Shown here one piece after another: positions 47,853-57,687 of a DNA stretch of 64,000 nucleotides. This DNA comes from Corynebacterium occultum (GTDB lineage Bacteria; Actinomycetota; Actinomycetes; Mycobacteriales; Mycobacteriaceae): positions 434,001-498,000 of the forward strand of contig NZ_CP046455.1 in assembly GCF_009734425.1 (NCBI RefSeq), in the 5' to 3' direction. Position 1 is the first letter of the stretch. Each line of letters opens with the position of its first letter. The notes beneath the pieces were generated by a model that saw only the letters and a program-made list of their open reading frames with translations, was not told the origin of the DNA and searched no databases. The translations under genes and the position numbers were made by a program.

Positions 47853-47881
47853 TTGGTGTATGGGTGGCGCTGCTGTACTCT
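47853..47881 (+). promoter_or_regulatory. rpsLG promoter
   Basis: TTGGTG (47853-47858) and TACTCT (47876-47881) are 17 nt apart. The same -35 and spacing are found at rplK. The leader to rpsL is about 190 nt. Confidence 0.65.
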
Positions 47882-48032
47882 GACACCCAGTCCCACGTCT
47901 AGATGGTGGGAGCCTGAAATTTTCCCCGGTAGGCCAGCGAGAGCGGCTGACTGGGTTTCGCGCGTTCATTTGGAAGTTGGTTTCCCAGCTCTTCGAACGT
48001 GCGCAGGCGAACAGAGAATCTTCAAGCTCGGT

Positions 48033-48055
48033 CGGCAATCCCGGCCGGATTGCCG
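48033..48055 (+). promoter_or_regulatory. leader hairpin upstream of rpsL
   Basis: CGGCAATCC (48033-48041) pairs perfectly with GGATTGCCG (48047-48055) around a 5-nt loop, ending 20 nt before the rpsL ATG. It is a candidate translational control element. Confidence 0.5.
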
Positions 48056-48075
48056 ATCTATCAGAAAGATGGTTC

Positions 48076-48447
48076 ATGCCAACTATTCAGCAGCTGGTCC
48101 GTAAGGGTCGCCACGATAAGAACCAGAAGACCGCTACCGCGGCCCTGAAGGGTTCCCCGCAGCGTCGCGGCGTGTGCACCCGTGTCTACACCACCACCCC
48201 CAAGAAGCCGAACTCCGCGCTGCGTAAGGTCGCCCGTGTGCGCCTGACCACCGGCATCGAGGTTTCCGCCTACATCCCGGGTGAAGGCCACAACCTGCAG
48301 GAGCACTCCATGGTGCTCGTCCGCGGCGGTCGTGTGAAGGACCTTCCGGGTGTCCGTTACAAGATCGTCCGTGGTTCCCTGGATACCCAGGGCGTCAAGG
48401 ATCGCAAGCAGGCCCGTTCCCGCTACGGCGCCAAGAAGGGACAGTAA
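48076..48447 (+). CDS. rpsL: 30S ribosomal protein S12
   Basis: S12 lies at the decoding centre and controls fidelity. The 123-aa product shows [15 protein letters not shown], the [16 protein letters not shown] loop with wild-type K43-type residue of streptomycin-sensitive strains, and [16 protein letters not shown] with the second lysine hot spot also wild type. ATG 48076 is the family start; the frame extension to 47977 is leader sequence. rpsG follows 3 nt after the stop. Confidence 0.97.
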   Translation: MPTIQQLVRKGRHDKNQKTATAALKGSPQRRGVCTRVYTTTPKKPNSALRKVARVRLTTGIEVSAYIPGEGHNLQEHSMVLVRGGRVKDLPGVRYKIVRGSLDTQGVKDRKQARSRYGAKKGQ

Positions 48448-48450
48448 TCC

Positions 48451-48918
48451 ATGCGTAAGAATGCAGCTCCGAAGCGTCCCGTCGTCAAGGACCCGGTCTA
48501 CAAGTCCGAACTGGTCACCCAGCTCGTGAACAAGGTTCTCATGGGTGGCAAGAAGTCCACCGCCGAGCGCATCGTCTACGGTGCCCTCGAGATCTGCCGC
48601 GAGAAGACCGGCACCGAGCCGGTTGGCACCCTTGAGAAGGCTCTGGGCAACATTCGCCCGGACCTCGAGGTCCGCTCCCGCCGTGTCGGTGGCGCCACCT
48701 ACCAGGTTCCGGTTGAGGTCCGTCCGGGCCGCTCCAACACCCTGGCTCTGCGCTGGATGGTCACCTTCACCCGTGCCCGCCGCGAGAACACCATGATTGA
48801 GCGCCTCGCCAACGAGATCCTGGATGCCTCCAACGGTCTCGGTGCCTCCGTGAAGCGTCGCGAAGACACCCACAAGATGGCTGAGGCCAACCGCGCCTTC
48901 GCTCACTACCGCTGGTAG
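48451..48918 (+). CDS. rpsG: 30S ribosomal protein S7
   Basis: S7 starts assembly of the 30S head and binds the 3' major domain of 16S rRNA. The 155-aa product has the usual [19 protein letters not shown] start, [20 protein letters not shown] near residue 76 and the [12 protein letters not shown] motif. It is spaced 3 nt from rpsL, so the two are co-translated. Confidence 0.97.
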   Translation: MRKNAAPKRPVVKDPVYKSELVTQLVNKVLMGGKKSTAERIVYGALEICREKTGTEPVGTLEKALGNIRPDLEVRSRRVGGATYQVPVEVRPGRSNTLALRWMVTFTRARRENTMIERLANEILDASNGLGASVKRREDTHKMAEANRAFAHYRW

Positions 48919-49172
48919 TCAATCGCATGCCTGTGACCCTCCCCTCCTCCCGCTCCCTGCAGCGACGCCGGCTTTGCGGCAGTCTGCTGCGGGGATCGGA
49001 AGGCAGTGGTTGGGTCCATTGTGCTTTCCGGGGGTCACGCCCTAGTTCAGTGTGACATTCCTGATAGTGCGAGAAGCCACAGATAGGCTAAGGTCAGTCC
49101 GGAAATATTGGTCTGGTACTGCCTTATCGACAGATCAGTGGCAAAATTGAACGAGAACTATTCGTCGTTGGC

Positions 49173-49193
49173 GTTCATGGTGCAGCCATGAAC
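49173..49193 (+). promoter_or_regulatory. leader hairpin upstream of fusA
   Basis: GTTCATGG (49173-49180) pairs perfectly with CCATGAAC (49186-49193), loop 5 nt, ending 23 nt before the fusA ATG. The 298-nt rpsG-fusA gap also holds a TAGGCT box (49084-49089), a weak promoter candidate. Confidence 0.45.
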
Positions 49194-49216
49194 TCCCATA
49201 ACCATTAAATTGGGGT

Positions 49217-51346
49217 ATGACTGTGGCACAAGAAGTGCTTTCTGACCTGACCAAGGTCCGCAACATCGGCATCATGGCACACATCGATGCCGGTAAAACC
49301 ACCACCACCGAGCGCATCCTGTTCTACACGGGTATTAACCGCAAGGTCGGCGAGACCCACGACGGTGCCTCCACCACCGACTGGATGGAGCAGGAGAAGG
49401 AGCGTGGTATCACCATCACCTCCGCTGCCGTCACCTGTTTCTGGGACAACAACCAGATCAACATCATCGACACCCCGGGTCACGTCGACTTCACCGTCGA
49501 GGTTGAGCGCTCCCTCCGTGTCCTCGATGGCGCAGTCGCTGTCTTCGACGGCAAGGAAGGCGTTGAGCCGCAGTCCGAGCAGGTCTGGCGTCAGGCTGCC
49601 AAGTATGACGTGCCGCGTATCTGCTTCGTCAACAAGATGGACAAGCTGGGCGCTGACTTCTACTTCACCGTCGGCACCATCCAGGACCGTCTGGGTGCCA
49701 AGCCGCTGGTCATGCAGCTGCCGATCGGCGCTGAAGATGATTTCGACGGCGTCGTCGACCTGCTCGAGATGAAGGCCCTGACCTGGCGCGGCAAGACCGA
49801 GATCGGCACCGAGGCCACCATCGAGGAGATCCCGGCCGACCTGCAGGAAAAGGCCGAGGAGTACCGCGAGAAGCTGCTCGAGATCGTTGCCGAGTCCGAT
49901 GACGAGCTCATGGACAAGTACTTCGGTGGCGAGGAACTGACCATCGACGAGATCAAGGGCGCCATCCGCAAGATGGTGGTCAACTCCGAGATCTACCCGG
50001 TCTACTGTGGCACCGCCTACAAGAACAAGGGCGTTCAGCCCCTGCTCGACGCTGTCATCGACTTCCTGCCGAACCCGCTGGACATCGGCGAGGTCCACGG
50101 CATCGATCCCAAGGACGACACCAAGGAACTGGTCCGTAAGCCGGCCGATTCCGAGCCGCTGTCCGCTCTGGCCTTCAAGATCGCCGCTCACCCCTTCTTC
50201 GGTAAGCTGACCTTCGTTCGCGTCTACTCCGGCAAGGTGGAGCCGGGCGACCAGGTGCTCAACTCCACCAAGGGCAAGAAGGAGCGCGTCGGCAAGCTCT
50301 TCCAGATGCACGCCAACAAGGAAAACCCTGTTGAGATCGCGCACGCCGGTAACATCTACGCCTTCATCGGTCTGAAGGACACCACCACCGGTGACACCCT
50401 CTGTGACTCCGATAGTCCGATCATCCTGGAGTCCATGGACTTCCCGGATCCGGTTATCCAGGTCGCCATCGAGCCGAAGACCAAGTCTGACCAGGAGAAG
50501 CTGGGTCTGGCGATCCAGAAGCTCTCCGAAGAGGACCCGACCTTCACCGTTCACCTGGATGAGGAGTCCGGACAGACCGTCATCGGCGGCATGGGCGAGC
50601 TGCACCTCGACGTCCTGGTTGACCGTATGCGTCGTGAGTACAAGGTCGAGGCCAACATTGGTGACCCGCAGGTTGCTTACCGCGAGACCATCCGTAAGGC
50701 TGTCGAGAAGGTCGACTACACCCACAAGAAGCAGACCGGTGGTTCCGGTCAGTTCGCTAAGGTGATCCTCTCCTTCGAGCCCTACGCCCCGGAGGCTGAG
50801 GAGCTGGAGGAAGGCGAGTCCGCAACCTACAAGTTCGAGAACGCCGTCACCGGTGGACGCATTCCGAAGGAGTACATCCCCTCCGTTGACGCTGGTATCC
50901 AGGACGCCATGCAGTACGGCTTCCTCGCCGGCTTCCCGCTGGTCAACGTCAAGGCCACCCTGCTTGATGGTGCCTACCACGACGTTGACTCCTCGGAAAT
51001 GGCCTTCAAGGTCGCTGGTTCCCAGGCACTGAAGGAAGGCGTCGCCAAGGCGAAGCCGGTCCTGCTCGAGCCGATGATGGCTGTCGAGGTGACCACCCCG
51101 GAGGAGTACATGGGTGAGGTCATCGGTGACCTGAACTCCCGTCGTGGCCAGGTCAACGCCATGGAAGACCGTGCCGGCGCCAAGCTGGTCAAGGCCAAGG
51201 TACCGCTGTCCGAGATGTTCGGCTACGTCGGTGACCTGCGTTCCAAGACCCAGGGTCGTGCAAACTACTCCATGGTCTTCGACTCCTACGCTGAGGTTCC
51301 GGCCTCCGTTTCCGCAGAGATCATCGCGGAGCGCACCGGCGCCTAA
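49217..51346 (+). CDS. fusA: elongation factor G
   Basis: EF-G is the GTPase that drives translocation and, with RRF, ribosome recycling. The 709-aa product has G1 AHIDAGKTT at residues 21-29, the switch I region GITITSAA, G3 DTPGHVDF, and G4 NKMD. Domain IV has [15 protein letters not shown] and the C-terminal domain has [22 protein letters not shown] 49217 starts the conserved N-terminus. Transcription is likely shared with rpsLG plus a local promoter. Confidence 0.98.
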   Translation: MTVAQEVLSDLTKVRNIGIMAHIDAGKTTTTERILFYTGINRKVGETHDGASTTDWMEQEKERGITITSAAVTCFWDNNQINIIDTPGHVDFTVEVERSLRVLDGAVAVFDGKEGVEPQSEQVWRQAAKYDVPRICFVNKMDKLGADFYFTVGTIQDRLGAKPLVMQLPIGAEDDFDGVVDLLEMKALTWRGKTEIGTEATIEEIPADLQEKAEEYREKLLEIVAESDDELMDKYFGGEELTIDEIKGAIRKMVVNSEIYPVYCGTAYKNKGVQPLLDAVIDFLPNPLDIGEVHGIDPKDDTKELVRKPADSEPLSALAFKIAAHPFFGKLTFVRVYSGKVEPGDQVLNSTKGKKERVGKLFQMHANKENPVEIAHAGNIYAFIGLKDTTTGDTLCDSDSPIILESMDFPDPVIQVAIEPKTKSDQEKLGLAIQKLSEEDPTFTVHLDEESGQTVIGGMGELHLDVLVDRMRREYKVEANIGDPQVAYRETIRKAVEKVDYTHKKQTGGSGQFAKVILSFEPYAPEAEELEEGESATYKFENAVTGGRIPKEYIPSVDAGIQDAMQYGFLAGFPLVNVKATLLDGAYHDVDSSEMAFKVAGSQALKEGVAKAKPVLLEPMMAVEVTTPEEYMGEVIGDLNSRRGQVNAMEDRAGAKLVKAKVPLSEMFGYVGDLRSKTQGRANYSMVFDSYAEVPASVSAEIIAERTGA

Positions 51347-51363
51347 GGGTTGTCGAACCCCCT

Positions 51364-51405
51364 CCCTTCTCTTCCAGTGACCGTGCCGGCACCGGGGGAG
51401 AAGGG
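51364..51405 (+). terminator. hairpin after fusA
   Basis: CCCTTCTC (51364-51371) pairs with GAGAAGGG (51398-51405) around an inner GTGCCGGCAC palindrome. A second hairpin, AGGGTTCTGT (51430-51439) with ACAGAACCCT (51453-51462), follows. Together they separate fusA from the tuf promoter. No long T tract is seen. Confidence 0.55.
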
Positions 51406-51511
51406 AACCGCGGGGGTAGCGGCCTGCTGAGGGTTCTGTCCTCAATTTCCACACAGAACCCTGAGTCGGCCGTTACCCTCCGGTATCCCTGGAATCAGGT
51501 GGGTGGATCAA

Positions 51512-51536
51512 AAACCGCGAACCAGGTTCGTGGTTT
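51512..51536. promoter_or_regulatory. 25-nt palindrome at the tuf -35 box
   Basis: AAACCGCGAACC-A-GGTTCGTGGTTT is a near-perfect inverted repeat (one G/T pair). Its right end overlaps the -35 element of tuf at 51535-51540, a good position for an operator. Confidence 0.5.
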
Positions 51537-51563
51537 GAAAATCTGCCTGCACAAATCTAGGAT
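51535..51563 (+). promoter_or_regulatory. tuf promoter
   Basis: TTGAAA (51535-51540) and TAGGAT (51558-51563) are 17 nt apart, one of the best promoters in the window. The leader is about 118 nt. Confidence 0.75.
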
Positions 51564-51641
51564 CATGTAACTGGCACATCTGAAAAACGTCATGACTGTT
51601 ATTCACTACAGTGGACAGCGGAAATGACATACATCCACCAC

Positions 51642-51664
51642 GTGGCTGCGAAGTTCGTAGCCAC
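51642..51664 (+). promoter_or_regulatory. palindromic hairpin in the tuf leader
   Basis: GTGGCTGCGAA-G-TTCGTAGCCAC pairs over both arms with one G-U pair. It ends 23 nt before the tuf start, ahead of the CAGGAGGAC ribosome binding site. Confidence 0.5.
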
Positions 51665-51687
51665 CATGAAGTCCAGGAGGACATACA

Positions 51688-52878
51688 GTGGCAAAGGCGA
51701 AGTTCGAGCGTACGAAGCCCCACGTCAACATCGGTACCATCGGTCACGTTGACCACGGTAAGACCACCACCACCGCGGCCATCACCAAGGTTCTGGCAGA
51801 TGCTTTCCCGGATCTCAACGAGTCCTTCGCCTACGACGCCATTGACAAGGCACCGGAGGAGAAGGAGCGTGGCATCACGATCAACATCTCCCACGTCGAG
51901 TACCAGACCGAGAAGCGCCACTACGCGCACGTTGACGCCCCGGGCCACGCCGACTACATCAAGAACATGATCACCGGCGCTGCTCAGATGGACGGTGCCA
52001 TCCTCGTGGTCGCCGCCACCGATGGCCCGATGCCGCAGACCCGCGAGCACGTGCTGCTGGCTCGCCAGGTTGGCGTTCCCTACATCCTCGTCGCCCTGAA
52101 CAAGTGCGACATGGTTGACGATGAGGAAATCATCGAGCTGGTCGAGATGGAGATCCGTGAGCTGCTCGCTGAGCAGGATTACGACGAAGATGCTCCGATC
52201 GTCCACATTTCCGCTCTGGGCGCCCTGAACGGCGAAGAGAAGTGGACCCAGGCCATCCTGGATCTCATGCAGGCTTGCGACGATTCCATCCCGGATCCGG
52301 AGCGCGAGATGGACAAGCCCTTCCTCATGCCCGTCGAGGACATCTTCACCATCACCGGCCGCGGCACCGTCGTTACCGGCCGTGTCGAGCGTGGCTCCCT
52401 GAAGGTGAACGAGGATGTCGAGATCATCGGCATCAAGGAGAAGTCCACCACCACCACCGTCACCGGTATCGAAATGTTCCGTAAGCTCCTCGACTACACC
52501 GAGGCCGGCGACAACTGTGGTCTGCTGCTTCGCGGCATCAAGCGCGAGGACATCGAGCGCGGCCAGGTCATCATCAAGCCGGGCGCTTACACCCCCCACA
52601 CCGAGTTCGAGGGTTCCGTCTACGTCCTGTCCAAGGACGAGGGCGGCCGCCACACCCCGTTCTTCGACAACTACCGTCCGCAGTTCTACTTCCGCACCAC
52701 CGACGTCACCGGCGTCGTGAAGCTGCCGGAAGGCACCGAGATGGTCATGCCGGGCGATAACGTCGACATGCAGGTCACCCTGATCCAGCCGGTCGCCATG
52801 GACGAGGGTCTGCGCTTCGCTATCCGCGAGGGCTCCCGCACCGTCGGCGCTGGCCGCGTCACCAAGATCACCAAGTAA
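51688..52878 (+). CDS. tuf: elongation factor Tu
   Basis: EF-Tu delivers aminoacyl-tRNA to the ribosome. The 396-aa product starts at GTG 51688 after a strong CAGGAGGAC. It has G1 GHVDHGKT at residues 19-26, the switch I region ERGITIN, G3 DAPGHADY and G4 NKCD. The beta-barrel domains II and III are complete ([12 protein letters not shown]-terminus AGRVTKITK). It is followed by a long Rho-independent terminator, so it is a separate unit. Confidence 0.98.
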   Translation: MAKAKFERTKPHVNIGTIGHVDHGKTTTTAAITKVLADAFPDLNESFAYDAIDKAPEEKERGITINISHVEYQTEKRHYAHVDAPGHADYIKNMITGAAQMDGAILVVAATDGPMPQTREHVLLARQVGVPYILVALNKCDMVDDEEIIELVEMEIRELLAEQDYDEDAPIVHISALGALNGEEKWTQAILDLMQACDDSIPDPEREMDKPFLMPVEDIFTITGRGTVVTGRVERGSLKVNEDVEIIGIKEKSTTTTVTGIEMFRKLLDYTEAGDNCGLLLRGIKREDIERGQVIIKPGAYTPHTEFEGSVYVLSKDEGGRHTPFFDNYRPQFYFRTTDVTGVVKLPEGTEMVMPGDNVDMQVTLIQPVAMDEGLRFAIREGSRTVGAGRVTKITK

Positions 52879-52920
52879 TTTACTGATCTAAGCGTCAGAG
52901 CTCTTCTAGTCTGACAGGCC

Positions 52921-52963
52921 AACAGCTGCCCCGGAGGAATTTTCCTCCGGGGCAGCTGTTTTT
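52921..52963 (+). terminator. Rho-independent terminator after tuf
   Basis: An approximately 18-bp perfect stem (52921-52939 with 52942-52960) is closed by an AT-rich loop and followed by TTTTTG. Confidence 0.93.
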
Positions 52964-52980
52964 GTCTGGGGTGGGGTCCC

Positions 52981-53079
52981 AGGGGGTTGCGGGGTTGGGC
53001 AACGTAGAAGGCGCATTTAGGGGGTTGCGGGGCTCAAAACGGGTGAATCAGCCCCCAGATGCACCTTCTACGTTGTGCC
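52981..53079. repeat. extragenic palindrome after tuf with internal direct repeat
   Basis: Arms AACGTAGAAGGCGCAT (53001-53016) and ATGCACCTTCTACGTT (53059-53074) pair with one mismatch. Outer GGC/GCC and inner GGGGG/CCCCC pairing extend the structure. A 14-nt direct repeat, AGGGGGTTGCGGGG, occurs at 52981 and 53019. Like the element after rplL, it follows a terminator closely and has no coding capacity. Confidence 0.7.
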
Positions 53080-53130
53080 GGGGTGCCCGGCAAGGGGGAT
53101 GGATGGTGCCTGGTCTACTGGGGTGCTGAC

Positions 53131-53136
53131 TAGAAT
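53131..53136 (+). promoter_or_regulatory. -10 box, leaderless
   Basis: TAGAAT ends 8 nt before the ATG at 53145. Confidence 0.5.
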
Positions 53137-53144
53137 GGGCACCC

Positions 53145-53888
53145 ATGAAGGATCCTGCTCGAATTGCCCCGGTTATCGCTGAACTGCAGGAAACCTGGGA
53201 GGCACAGCCAGACCTTTCCCTGCCCACCCTCTTCGGGTTGCTGGAGAACCGGGGGATCGGCTGGGGCAGCGGCGATGAGGAGCTTGTCCAGGCCTTGCGG
53301 GAGCTGCGCCGCCACAATCCACTTGAGGTGCGTGGCCACTCCCGGTCCGCCGACCTGGAGGCGGGGATCCCGGGGCAGGAGGTTCCGGGGCGTTTCCTGG
53401 TGGAGACCGTGTCCCCGGATCACCGCGTCACCATCGACCCTTTTCGCATCGGTGTGCGCCGTGTGACGGCGGATGGTGAGCAGCCTCAGCCCGGGGTCTG
53501 GGGGTTTGAACGGATCCGTCGTTGCCGGGTGGCTGAACCACTGGTGATCCGGGATGAGTCGGGTATCGACCACCGCCTGGGTGTGGTCTCCCGGATCACC
53601 CTCCTCAATGAGCGCCCCCTGGCGGAGGTGGGCACCCTCGACGGAATGGAACGTCGGGATATCGGGGAGCGGGTCTACCAGCTGATCCTGGGGGAGGGGA
53701 GTAGCGCCTTGTTGACTCATGGGCTCTGGGTCTTCAATATTTCGCGTCGTGCCGTGGCTCAGCGCCGACTGAAGTGGGAGAAGCTGCTCAGCGCAACCCC
53801 GGGGCAGGTGCTGCGGGTGCGGCAGGCCGGCAACGGGGAGGACGTGGAATTGGGGGAGCTGTTGCGGATCATCCCCCTGGAGGCCTGA
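53145..53888 (+). CDS. uncharacterised soluble protein
   Basis: The 247-aa protein has no signal peptide or membrane helix. It starts with a helical region (residues 1-60) containing LSLPTLFGLLENRGIGWGSG. The remainder looks beta-rich, with repeated GVxRV/RIRRCRV strands and a C-terminal LRVRQAGNGEDVELGELLRI. I recognise no domain or catalytic motif. The start is supported by TAGAAT 8 nt upstream. It stands alone between tuf and the S10 operon. A short hairpin, GGGATG/CATCCC (53896-53914), follows. Confidence 0.7.
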   Translation: MKDPARIAPVIAELQETWEAQPDLSLPTLFGLLENRGIGWGSGDEELVQALRELRRHNPLEVRGHSRSADLEAGIPGQEVPGRFLVETVSPDHRVTIDPFRIGVRRVTADGEQPQPGVWGFERIRRCRVAEPLVIRDESGIDHRLGVVSRITLLNERPLAEVGTLDGMERRDIGERVYQLILGEGSSALLTHGLWVFNISRRAVAQRRLKWEKLLSATPGQVLRVRQAGNGEDVELGELLRIIPLEA

Positions 53889-53964
53889 ACGAGGTGGGAT
53901 GACGGGGGCATCCCATGTCCCCTATATTTCATCTTGCGGGCTGAGATGGTTTCACCACCACCTG

Positions 53965-53983
53965 GGATGATTCCGGATCATCC
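53965..53983. repeat. inverted repeat upstream of the S10 operon
   Basis: GGATGAT (53965-53971) pairs perfectly with ATCATCC (53977-53983), loop 5 nt. It may act as a terminator for the upstream gene. Confidence 0.4.
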
Positions 53984-54078
53984 TGGGGAGATACCGCAGT
54001 TGGCTTTATGTCCCGGGGCGCTCTCATTGACCTGGAACGTGATCTGGCTTTCATTCGGAGTGGCAAAGAAGAAAGTGT

Positions 54079-54108
54079 TTGTGTTATCGGGGTGTCTCGT
54101 GCTTTAAT
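54079..54108 (+). promoter_or_regulatory. candidate S10 operon promoter
   Basis: TTGTGT (54079-54084) and TTTAAT (54103-54108) are 18 nt apart. If used, the leader is about 465 nt long. The 53914-54580 stretch holds no gene that I can support, so it is probably an untranslated leader with possible regulatory structure. Confidence 0.4.
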
Positions 54109-54579
54109 GGACAGGTTGCTTTAACAGGACGTGCGTCGATCGCGCCTCCGCTCACTGCCCTGAAACGGGTGGCTGACGGTAGCTCAACTGACAAAATCGT
54201 TCATGGTGAGGCGAACATGACACCTTCAGTCAGATCCTCCGGGGTCTGCAGGAGGCTCCCGAACTCGAGTGGATCGTGCAAACGACGCGCCCGGGAACGG
54301 GGACCGGTGAAGGGGCATGGCAAATAAACAGCGGCAGTAGGTCTGGACCACGCTTATCACGAGTATTGGTCCCTTCCAGCTTGATTTCGGGTTTCTTGTA
54401 CCCCGTCTGAGGCATTGGCGTGTGTTTATCCCACGCCTGCTATGCATCCGGTCATTCATGACAGTCAAGAAGAAACTGGCGTTGCGCCCGTGCTCCGGCC
54501 GGACAACGTTATAGAGAAATCGAGAAGCGATTCCCACCTCTCCATCATGGATGTGGGGCAAGCGAGGAAGAGGATAAGC

Positions 54580-54885
54580 GTGGCGGGACAAAAGATCCGC
54601 ATTCGGCTCAAGGCCTACGACCACGAAGCGATCGATGCGTCTGCACGCAAGATCGTGGAGACCGTGACCCGTACGGGTGCACGTGTGGTTGGCCCGGTGC
54701 CGTTGCCCACTGAAAAGAACGTATACGCCGTTATTCGTTCTCCCCATAAGTACAAGGATTCTCGCGAGCACTTCGAGATGCGCACCCACAAGCGCCTGAT
54801 CGATATCCTCGACCCGACGCCGAAGACGGTTGATGCACTTATGCGCATCGACCTCCCGGCCAGCGTCGACGTGAACATTCAGTGA
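54580..54885 (+). CDS. rpsJ: 30S ribosomal protein S10
   Basis: S10 is part of the 30S head and, as NusE, works with NusB in antitermination. The 101-aa product shows [20 protein letters not shown] at the start, then [20 protein letters not shown] and the [13 protein letters not shown] motif. GTG 54580 follows GAGGAAGAGG. The frame is open back to 54415 but without homology. It is first in the S10 operon. Confidence 0.97.
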   Translation: MAGQKIRIRLKAYDHEAIDASARKIVETVTRTGARVVGPVPLPTEKNVYAVIRSPHKYKDSREHFEMRTHKRLIDILDPTPKTVDALMRIDLPASVDVNIQ

Positions 54886-54917
54886 TCGACGGAAACTTTG
54901 GCAGCGGAGAATAACTA

Positions 54918-55574
54918 ATGAGTGAAAACGAGATCAAGGGCATTCTGGGCACCAAGCTCGGCATGACTCAGGTCTTCGATGAGGAGAACCGGGTCATCCC
55001 CGTTACCGTCGTCGAGGCCGGGCCGTGCGTGGTCACCCAGATTCGCACCCAGGAAATCGATGGCTACAACGCCATCCAGATCGCCTATGGCGAAATCGAC
55101 CCGCGCAAGGCTAACAAGCCTGCTGCAGGTCACTTCAAGAAGGCTGGCGTTACCCCCCGCCGTCACGTCACCGAGATTCGTATGGACGATGTCTCCGGTT
55201 ACGAGATCGGTCAGGACGTCACCGTTGAAATCTTCGAGGGCATCTCCTTCGTCGACGTCACCGGTACCTCCAAGGGCAAGGGCTACGCCGGCGGCATGAA
55301 GCGCCACGGCTTCGCAGGTCAGGGTGCCAGTCACGGTAACCAGGCTGCGCACCGTCGCGTCGGTGGTATCGGCGCTGCCGCTACCCCGGGCCGCATCTTC
55401 AAGGGTAAGAAGATGGCTGGCCGCATGGGTAATGACCGCGTCACCACCCAGAACCTGAAGGTTCAGAAGATTGACGCCGATTCCAACCTGCTGCTCATCA
55501 AGGGTGCAATCCCGGGCAACAAGGGTGGCATCGTCACCGTTAAGACCGCAGTGAAGGGCGGTGCACACGCATGA
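54918..55574 (+). CDS. rplC: 50S ribosomal protein L3
   Basis: L3 is a primary assembly protein near the peptidyl transferase centre. The 218-aa product shows [20 protein letters not shown], the central [21 protein letters not shown] loop that approaches the catalytic centre, and a C-terminal [21 protein letters not shown] 54918 follows GGAGAA. It overlaps rplD by 4 nt. Confidence 0.97.
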   Translation: MSENEIKGILGTKLGMTQVFDEENRVIPVTVVEAGPCVVTQIRTQEIDGYNAIQIAYGEIDPRKANKPAAGHFKKAGVTPRRHVTEIRMDDVSGYEIGQDVTVEIFEGISFVDVTGTSKGKGYAGGMKRHGFAGQGASHGNQAAHRRVGGIGAAATPGRIFKGKKMAGRMGNDRVTTQNLKVQKIDADSNLLLIKGAIPGNKGGIVTVKTAVKGGAHA

Positions 55575-56227
55575 CCAATCTGAAGCTTGACGTCCACACC
55601 GCTGCTGGCTCCACCAACGGCCAGGTCGAGCTGCCGGCTGAGATCTTCGACCGTGAGGCCAGCATCGCGCTGATGCACCAGGTTGTTATCGCTCAGCTTG
55701 CTGCTAAGCGTCAGGGAACCCACTCCACCAAGACCCGCGCAGAGGTCGCTGGCGGCGGCCGCAAGCCGTTCCGTCAGAAGGGTACCGGCCGCGCCCGTCA
55801 GGGCTCGATCCGTGCTCCGCACTTCGTCGGCGGTGGCATTTCCCACGGCCCGAAGCCGCGTGACTACAGCCAGCGCACCCCCAAGAAGATGAAGACCGCT
55901 GCCCTGTTCGGCGCTCTGACCGACCGTGCTCGCCACGACCGCATTCATGTGGTCGAGGAGCTCGTCCCGGGCCAGAAGCCGTCCACCAAGGCTGCACGCA
56001 CCTTCCTCGAGCGTCTGACCGACCGTAAGTCGGTTCTGCTCGTCGTCGGTCGTGAGGACTTCAACGCCCGTAAGAGCGCCAACAACCTGCCCGGCGTCCA
56101 CACCCTGGTCGCTGAGCAGCTGAACACCTACGACGTGCTTAACGCTGACGACGTCGTGTTCTCGGTTGAAGCTCTGAACACCTTCATCAACCGCACCTCT
56201 GGTGCGGAGCAGGAGGAGAAGAACTAA
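55571..56227 (+). CDS. rplD: 50S ribosomal protein L4
   Basis: L4 lines the polypeptide exit tunnel, and in E. coli represses the S10 operon. The 218-aa product has the tunnel loop [21 protein letters not shown], followed by [15 protein letters not shown]. It overlaps rplC by 4 nt and shares 1 nt with rplW, showing tight translational coupling. Confidence 0.97.
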   Translation: MTNLKLDVHTAAGSTNGQVELPAEIFDREASIALMHQVVIAQLAAKRQGTHSTKTRAEVAGGGRKPFRQKGTGRARQGSIRAPHFVGGGISHGPKPRDYSQRTPKKMKTAALFGALTDRARHDRIHVVEELVPGQKPSTKAARTFLERLTDRKSVLLVVGREDFNARKSANNLPGVHTLVAEQLNTYDVLNADDVVFSVEALNTFINRTSGAEQEEKN

Positions 56228-56532
56228 TGGCCAAGATCGCAGATCCGCGTGACATCATCATCGCCCCGGTCGTCTCTGAGAAGTCCTACGGCCTGATGGA
56301 GCAGAACGTTTACACGTTCCTCGTTCGCCCGGACTCCAACAAGACCCAGATCAAGACCGCCGTCGAGCAGATCTTCGGTGTGAAGGTCGCCTCCGTGAAC
56401 ACTGTCAACCGTGAGGGCAAGCGCAAGCGCACCCGCACCGGTTTCGGTGTCCGCAAGGCAACCAAGCGCGCCTACGTCTCGCTCCGTGAGGGCAGCGACT
56501 CTATCGACATCTTCGGTGGCACCGCCGCTTAA
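56227..56532 (+). CDS. rplW: 50S ribosomal protein L23
   Basis: L23 sits at the tunnel exit and docks SRP and trigger factor. The 101-aa product has [23 protein letters not shown] at the start, [20 protein letters not shown], and the basic [24 protein letters not shown] 56227 overlaps the rplD stop by one base. Confidence 0.97.
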   Translation: MAKIADPRDIIIAPVVSEKSYGLMEQNVYTFLVRPDSNKTQIKTAVEQIFGVKVASVNTVNREGKRKRTRTGFGVRKATKRAYVSLREGSDSIDIFGGTAA

Positions 56533-56555
56533 GGCGTCGAAAGGTAAGGAATATT

Positions 56556-57392
56556 ATGGCTATTCGTAAGTACAAGCCGACAACTCCGGGTCGCCGCGCT
56601 AGCTCCGTTTCCGAGTTCAGCGAGGTCACTCGCTCCAACCCGGAAAAGTCTCTGCTGCGCCCGATCCACAAGACCGGTGGACGTAACGTCCACGGTCACA
56701 TCACCACCCGTCACCGCGGTGGCGGACACAAGCGTCGCTACCGTGTCATCGACTTCCGTCGCAATGACAAGGACGGCATCCTGGCAAAGGTCGCTCACAT
56801 CGAGTACGACCCGAACCGTACCGCCAACATTGCGCTGCTTCACTACCGTGATGGCGAGAAGCGTTACATCATTGCTCCGAAGGGCCTGAAGCAGGGCACC
56901 CTCATCGAGTCTGGTGCCAACGCGGACATCAAGGTTGGCAACAACCTGCCGCTGCGCAACATCCCGACCGGTACCACCATCCACGCTGTCGAGCTGAAGC
57001 CGGGCGCTGGCGCCAAGCTGGCTCGTTCCGCAGGTGCCTCCGTCCAGCTGCTCGGTAAGGAAGGCAACTACGCAGTTCTGCGTATGCCCTCCACCGAGAT
57101 CCGCCGCGTGGACATCCGTTGCCGCGCAACCGTTGGTGAGGTCGGCAACGCTGACCAGATCAACATCCGCTGGGGCAAGGCCGGCCGTATGCGCTGGAAG
57201 GGCTGGCGTCCGTCCGTTCGAGGTGTCGTCATGAACCCGGTGGATCACCCGCATGGTGGTGGTGAGGGTAAGACTTCCGGTGGTCGCCACCCGGTGTCGC
57301 CGTGGGGCCAGAAGGAAGGCCGCACCCGCAACCCGAACCGTTACAGCAACAACATGATCGTGCGTCGCCGCCGGTCCAACAAGAAGCGCTAA
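56556..57392 (+). CDS. rplB: 50S ribosomal protein L2
   Basis: L2 supports subunit joining and the peptidyl transferase centre. The 278-aa product shows [21 protein letters not shown], the [22 protein letters not shown] segment, and the C-terminal [21 protein letters not shown], which includes the conserved His essential in other bacteria. ATG 56556 follows AAAGGTAAGGA. Confidence 0.97.
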   Translation: MAIRKYKPTTPGRRASSVSEFSEVTRSNPEKSLLRPIHKTGGRNVHGHITTRHRGGGHKRRYRVIDFRRNDKDGILAKVAHIEYDPNRTANIALLHYRDGEKRYIIAPKGLKQGTLIESGANADIKVGNNLPLRNIPTGTTIHAVELKPGAGAKLARSAGASVQLLGKEGNYAVLRMPSTEIRRVDIRCRATVGEVGNADQINIRWGKAGRMRWKGWRPSVRGVVMNPVDHPHGGGEGKTSGGRHPVSPWGQKEGRTRNPNRYSNNMIVRRRRSNKKR

Positions 57393-57408
57393 GAGGAGGT
57401 AACAGAGA

Positions 57409-57684
57409 ATGCCACGTAGCCTTAAGAAGGGCCCGTTCGTCGATGAGCACCTCCTCAACAAGGTTGATGCTCAGAACGAAAAGGGTACCAAGCAGGTCAT
57501 CAAGACCTGGTCCCGCCGTTCCACCATTCTCCCGGACTTCATCGGCCACACTTTCGCCGTCCACGACGGTCGTAAGCATGTTCCGGTGTTCATTGACGAC
57601 TCCATGGTCGGTCACAAGCTCGGTGAGTTCGCTCCGACTAAGACCTTCAAGGGTCACATCAAGGATCAGAAGGGACGTCGATAA
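57409..57684 (+). CDS. rpsS: 30S ribosomal protein S19
   Basis: S19 lies in the head of the small subunit and contacts S13. The 91-aa product has [42 protein letters not shown] and [12 protein letters not shown], all standard. ATG 57409 follows AAGAGGAGGTAA, a strong ribosome binding site. Confidence 0.97.
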   Translation: MPRSLKKGPFVDEHLLNKVDAQNEKGTKQVIKTWSRRSTILPDFIGHTFAVHDGRKHVPVFIDDSMVGHKLGEFAPTKTFKGHIKDQKGRR

Positions 57685-57687
57685 GCG

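Noticed and set aside
49205..51454. Minus-strand open frame opposite fusA (749 codons)
   Set aside because: Codon-bias shadow of fusA; no start signals and no homology.
54079..54327. Small open frame of 82 codons before the S10 operon
   Set aside because: No ribosome binding site, no domain, unusual composition; better explained as leader sequence.
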